A stretch of DNA of 10,206 nt from a bacterium (GTDB lineage: Bacteria > Desulfobacterota > JAPLJL01), in contig JAQTNV010000088.1 in the NCBI GenBank assembly GCA_028713675.1, forward strand, positions 1 through 10,206. The letters are read 5' to 3'. The position numbers and the translations under genes were made by a program. The notes beneath the pieces were generated by a model that ran no database searches, was not told the origin of the DNA, and saw only the letters and a list, made by a program, of their open reading frames with translations. This document shows, piece after piece, positions 7,477 to 10,206 of the stretch (position 1 is its first letter; each line of letters begins with the position of its first letter).

Positions 7477-8421
7477 ATGCGGATCACACCATCGGGAACT
7501 TTAATTCTTGCCATTTTATTAGGCCTGGCAGTTTCCTGTCAGAAAGCATCCCCTCGCCCGGAGAGCCCGGCGCAGATAAAAATCGTCGCCACCATTTTTC
7601 CCCTTTATGATTTTGCCCGGAACATCGGGCGGGAACGGGTCAATGTATCGTTATTATTGCCCCCCGGGGTTGAAGCCCATGCTTTCGAGCCCCGGCCCAG
7701 CCAGGTGCAGAAAATCGCGGAAGCCGACCTCTTCATTTATACCGGCAAGATCATGGAACCATGGGCCCTGGACGTGCTCCAGGGGGTAAAACACCCCGGT
7801 TTGGGCGTGGTGGAGGCGGGGCAGGGGATCGGTTTGCTAAAGCGTGGAGAGGAGAAGGAGGGAGAGGGCCGGCACGGGCATCATCACCTGGAGGCTGATC
7901 CCCATGTCTGGCTGGATTTTGCCAACGCGGTCACGATGGCGGAAAATATCGCCCGGGGTTTGATCCGGGTCGATCCAGTTCACCGGGAATTTTACACCCG
8001 GAACGCCCGGCAATATGAGGACGAACTGAGGGCTTTGGACGCCAGGTTCAAAACCGGGTTGTCCCGGTGCGCGCGCCGGGAATTTATTCATGGCGGGCAT
8101 TACGCCTTTGGCTACCTGGCCCGCCGGTATCATCTTGAATATCTTTCGGCCCAGGGATTCTCGCCCGATTCCGAGCCATCCCCCCGGCAATTGATCGAGC
8201 TGGTCCGGCAGGTCCGGGGGCATAATTTGAAATATATCTATTATGAAGAATTGATTGAGCCCCGGGTGGCTGATATCCTCTCCCGGGAGACCGGCGCCAA
8301 GTTGCTTTTGCTTCACGGGGCGCACAACGTTTCCCGGGAAGAAATCGGCCGGGGGATTACCTTTCTGGAACTGATGGAAAATAATCTCCGGAATCTACAA
8401 ATCGGACTACAATGCAACTAA
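7477..8421 (+). CDS. znuA: Metal ABC transporter substrate-binding lipoprotein (ZnuA/TroA family)
   Basis: This cluster A-I binding protein captures Zn2+ or Mn2+ outside the inner membrane for the ATPase and permease encoded downstream. Residues 1-20 form a signal peptide with a hydrophobic core and lipobox AVSC, so Cys21 is the probable lipidation site. The mature protein has IKIVATIFPLYDFARNIG (34-51), EAHAFEPRPSQVQKI (66-80) with His68, a short charged His-rich loop with HGHHH at 133-137, DPHVWLDFANA (141-151) with His143, and HGGHYAFGYLA (205-215) with His208. These three histidines match the zinc-type pattern. The usual fourth ligand, Asp in LDPL near 280, is replaced by LLHGAHN with His280 and His283. 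The ATG at 7477 follows a T run without a Shine-Dalgarno sequence, but the signal peptide supports it. The His loop favours zinc; manganese is not excluded. Confidence 0.93.
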   Translation: MRITPSGTLILAILLGLAVSCQKASPRPESPAQIKIVATIFPLYDFARNIGRERVNVSLLLPPGVEAHAFEPRPSQVQKIAEADLFIYTGKIMEPWALDVLQGVKHPGLGVVEAGQGIGLLKRGEEKEGEGRHGHHHLEADPHVWLDFANAVTMAENIARGLIRVDPVHREFYTRNARQYEDELRALDARFKTGLSRCARREFIHGGHYAFGYLARRYHLEYLSAQGFSPDSEPSPRQLIELVRQVRGHNLKYIYYEELIEPRVADILSRETGAKLLLLHGAHNVSREEIGRGITFLELMENNLRNLQIGLQCN

Positions 8422-8447
8422 TGAGACAATTGTCAAACACCCATTTT

Positions 8448-8655
8448 GTCATTCTGAACCCCGCCTCCAGCGGGGTGAAGAATCTCTCTTTTCACGGAAA
8501 GAAACGAAAAACCAGATCCTTCGCTGGCGTTTATCCGGAGCCCTTCGAGATCCTTCACATAGTTTACCCTGAACGAATCGAGATCCTTCGCTTCGCTCAG
8601 GATGACAGGAAGTGAAGGGTTCAGGATGACACCGGGCGAAGGGCTCAGGATGACA
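8448..8655. repeat. Composite inverted/direct repeat island between binding-protein and ATPase genes
   Basis: The 296-base gap (8422-8717) is mostly repeats. One forward unit (8448-8488) reads GTCATTCTGAACC, a 7-bp stem ACCCCGC/GCGGGGT (8458-8464 and 8470-8476), then GTGAAGAATCTC. Inverted-orientation units follow. AGATCCTTC recurs at 8514, 8548 and 8581 (34- and 33-base spacing), and CAGGATGACA at 8598, 8622 and 8646 (exact 24-base spacing). 8448-8460 is complementary to 8618-8630 except one T-G pair, and 8475-8486 to 8547-8558 except one mismatch, so the RNA can fold into a large branched hairpin. This resembles a family of intergenic repeats seen in many environmental bacterial genomes. 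The short frames across it have no coding support. The final 62 bases (8656-8717) hold only the ribosome-binding site of the next gene. Confidence 0.85.
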
Positions 8656-8717
8656 TCCAAGCGGTTTATCGCGAATCTTTAAGATAAAGATGCTGGCGAC
8701 TTTAAAGGAAAATCAGG

Positions 8718-9476
8718 ATGGCGTATCCATCGGTAATTGAAGTCGAGCACCTGAACGTCCGTTACAACTCCGAGATGGCTCTCACGGACGTCACCTTCAC
8801 GGTATCTACCGGTGATTACGTCGGCCTGGTCGGCCCGAACGGCGCCGGAAAAACCACATTGATCAAAGCCCTGCTCGGGCTCCTGGCCCCCGAGAGCGGC
8901 CGGATCGAAATCTTCGGCCAGCCCGTGAACCGCTTTTCCGAATGGAGCCGGATCGGCTACCTGCCCCAGCGGGTCACTTCCTTCAATCCCCTCTTCCCGG
9001 CTACGGTCAAAGAGGTGGTGGGGATCGGATTGCTGGGCGACAAACCTTTTCCGAAGAGATTCGTCCCGGCAGATGGGGAAAAGATCCGGCAGGCTCTCAA
9101 TCTGCTCGAGATCTCCCATCTCCGGGGTAAATTGGTCAGCGAGCTTTCCGGAGGGGAACAGCAGCGGGTTTTTCTCGCCCGGGCGATCGTGTCTGATCCG
9201 GGCCTGCTCATCCTGGACGAACCGGTCACCGCGCTGGACCCCCAGACCCGGGACAACTTTTTTGCGATCATTAACCGCTTCAACCGGGAGAAGGGGACCA
9301 CGATCATCATGGTCACCCACGACGTGGGCGGGATCGGTCAATACGCCAATAAATTTCTCTATCTGGACAAGAAGCTGGTTTTCTACGGTCCGTTTTCCGA
9401 TTTTTGCCGGTCTCCCGAGATGAGCAAGCATTTCGGCGATCATTCCCAGCACGTGATCTGCCATCAGCATGATTAA
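8718..9476 (+). CDS. znuC: Metal ABC transporter ATP-binding protein (ZnuC/TroB family)
   Basis: This 252-residue ATPase powers the metal importer and acts as a dimer on the cytosolic face of the permease. All motifs are intact: Walker A GPNGAGKTT (39-47), Q-loop YLPQR (81-85), the signature LSGGEQQR (143-150), Walker B LLILDEP (163-169) with catalytic Glu168, D-loop ALD (172-174) and switch His201 in VTHD. The insert ATVKEVVGIGLLG (95-107) between Q-loop and signature is typical of zinc/manganese importers. The last 15 residues hold five histidines and one cysteine (HFGDHSQHVICHQHD), a possible metal-sensing or metal-binding tail. The ATG at 8718 has AAAGGA at 8704-8709. It stands between the binding-protein and permease genes, as in known zinc operons. 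Confidence 0.95.
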   Translation: MAYPSVIEVEHLNVRYNSEMALTDVTFTVSTGDYVGLVGPNGAGKTTLIKALLGLLAPESGRIEIFGQPVNRFSEWSRIGYLPQRVTSFNPLFPATVKEVVGIGLLGDKPFPKRFVPADGEKIRQALNLLEISHLRGKLVSELSGGEQQRVFLARAIVSDPGLLILDEPVTALDPQTRDNFFAIINRFNREKGTTIIMVTHDVGGIGQYANKFLYLDKKLVFYGPFSDFCRSPEMSKHFGDHSQHVICHQHD

Positions 9477-9480
9477 GAAA

Positions 9481-9574
9481 AAAGCGGGAAAGGGTTAAAG
9501 CGAGAAAGGGTTAATGTGGGAAAAGCGGGGAATGATTTGAAATCACGAGAAACAAATGATTAAAGCGGGAAAGG
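9481..9574. repeat. 16-bp degenerate tandem repeats before the permease gene
   Basis: AAAGCGGGAAAGGGTT (9481-9496) is followed directly by AAAGCGAGAAAGGGTT (9497-9512, one change) and by a more diverged AATGTGGGAAAAGCGG (9513-9528). A shorter copy, AAAGCGGGAAAGG, reappears at 9562-9574. The array occupies most of the 120-base gap between ATPase and permease genes. It is purine-rich on the coding strand, so it offers several weak Shine-Dalgarno-like sites but no stem-loop. It may be a slippage-generated array or the remnant of a dispersed repeat. Confidence 0.8.
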
Positions 9575-9596
9575 CGAGAAAAGGTCGCCGCGGATA

Positions 9597-10206
9597 ATGG
9601 GATACCCGGAATTCCTCCATTACGTTTTTGTCCAGAAAGCTTTCCTGGCCGGCGCCTTCATCGGCGGGCTTTGCGCCCTGCTGGGATTGTTTCTGGTCCT
9701 GCGCCGGCTTTCCCTGATCGCCGACGGCCTCTCCCATGTGAGCTTCGGAGCCATCGCCCTCGGCCTGGCCCTGGGATTCTATCCTCTGGCCGTGGCCATC
9801 CCCGTGGTCCTGCTCGGGTCGTATCTGATCCTGAAACTGACCGAAAAAGCCCGGGTTTACGGGGATGCCGCGATCGGGATAGTCTCCGCGGTCGGCATCG
9901 CCGGAGGCGTGATCCTGGCCAGCGTCTCGCATGGATTCAACGTGGATTTAATGAGCTATCTTTTTGGGAATATCCTCGCGATCAGCGATCTCGAGCTGGT
10001 CCTCTCCGTGATCCTGTCCCTCCTGGTTTTCGTTCTGATCGGTTTTTTCTACCACGACCTGTTCGCCACCACCTTTGACGAGGAATCCGCCCGGGTCGCG
10101 GGGGTCAAAACCCGGAGGGTCAACGCGATTTTATTGTTTTTAACCGCCGTGACGGTGGTCCTGGCGGTCCGGGTGGTGGGGATCATGCTGATTTCGGCGC
10201 TTCTGA
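9597..10206 (+). CDS. znuB: Metal ABC transporter permease (ZnuB/TroC, ABC-3 family), 3' truncated by window edge
   Basis: The frame from ATG 9597 stays open to the window end (203 codons; the family is about 260-290 residues, so roughly three quarters is present). It encodes the inner-membrane channel of the metal importer. Hydrophobic segments lie at residues 13-36, 50-78, 92-111, 133-151 and 176-203. Family marks are LRRLSLIADGLSHVSFGAIALG (35-56) with His47, the YLFGNILAIS segment (121-130) preceding a helix, and EESARVAGVKTRRVN (162-176) in the cytosolic loop that contacts the ATPase. Only AAAAGG at 9579-9584, 12 bases upstream, could serve as ribosome-binding site, which is weak, so the start is the likely but not certain one. 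It completes the binding protein-ATPase-permease order. Confidence 0.93.
   Translation, partial: MGYPEFLHYVFVQKAFLAGAFIGGLCALLGLFLVLRRLSLIADGLSHVSFGAIALGLALGFYPLAVAIPVVLLGSYLILKLTEKARVYGDAAIGIVSAVGIAGGVILASVSHGFNVDLMSYLFGNILAISDLELVLSVILSLLVFVLIGFFYHDLFATTFDEESARVAGVKTRRVNAILLFLTAVTVVLAVRVVGIMLISALL

Noticed and set aside
8425-8434. Perfect palindrome GACAATTGTC just after the binding-protein stop
   Set aside because: Ten-base palindromes are expected about ten times by chance in a window this size, and nothing else supports an operator here.
8412-8660. Short open frames on both strands across the repeat island
   Set aside because: Their sequence is made of the repeat units, they have no ribosome-binding sites or recognisable protein motifs, and the two strands are open only because the repeat is inverted.
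9533-9545. Odd palindrome TGATTTGAAATCA before the permease gene, considered as a metal-regulator (Zur/MntR) operator
   Set aside because: A 6-1-6 palindrome is expected a few times by chance in 10 kb, it lies inside the operon rather than at its front, and it does not match a Zur or MntR consensus I know.

Overview
The window is about 10.2 kb of GC-rich bacterial DNA with nine genes, all on the + strand. Seven are complete; the first and last are cut by the window edges. The genes are ordinary in length and tightly packed. The unusual material is mostly in the short, AT-richer intergenic stretches, which carry small hairpins and degenerate repeats.

The organism looks Gram-negative-like and probably uncultured. 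It has a polysaccharide tyrosine autokinase with an O-antigen-ligase-type polymerase, a lipoprotein-modifying Lgt of the 'GCF-x-AGCCYG' type common outside gammaproteobacteria, and a bifunctional fructose-1,6-bisphosphate aldolase/phosphatase of the archaeal/deep-branching bacterial type. The intergenic repeats (the 'ATTCTGA...GAAGAATCT' / 'AGATCCTTC...CAGGATGACA' family, the 'TTTACGATTGACGA' repeat and the 'CGCAGGCTTTAGCCTGCG' palindrome) resemble sequences I recall from many environmental and metagenome-assembled genomes. I cannot name a phylum from this window.

Layout. (1) 1-2921: the end of a BY-kinase (probably a Wzz-kinase fusion), a terminator-like hairpin, then a polytopic O-antigen ligase/polymerase-like protein with a C-terminal TPR region; together these look like the end of an exopolysaccharide locus. 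A small acylphosphatase (2923-3213) starts one base after the polymerase stop. (2) 3343-5925: two central-carbon enzymes, the FBP aldolase/phosphatase and enolase, which act in the gluconeogenic direction and reversible lower glycolysis. They are separated by a 190-bp spacer with a long UUCG-capped hairpin. (3) 5926-6099: a repeat-rich spacer. (4) 6100-7417: lgt, overlapped by 26 bp by a nitroreductase-family gene. (5) 7477-10206: a metal (zinc or manganese type) ABC uptake system in the order lipoprotein binding protein, ATPase, permease (truncated). Its gene junctions carry a composite repeat island (about 210 bp) and a set of 16-bp tandem repeats.

The metal-binding protein has a lipoprotein signal peptide, so it is a likely substrate of the Lgt encoded just upstream. 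I see no tRNA, rRNA, CRISPR array, transposase, phage gene or evident new multi-gene system. The points most worth a second look are the repeat island between the binding-protein and ATPase genes, the terminator-like hairpin in front of the polymerase gene, and the altered motifs in the BY-kinase and the metal-binding protein.
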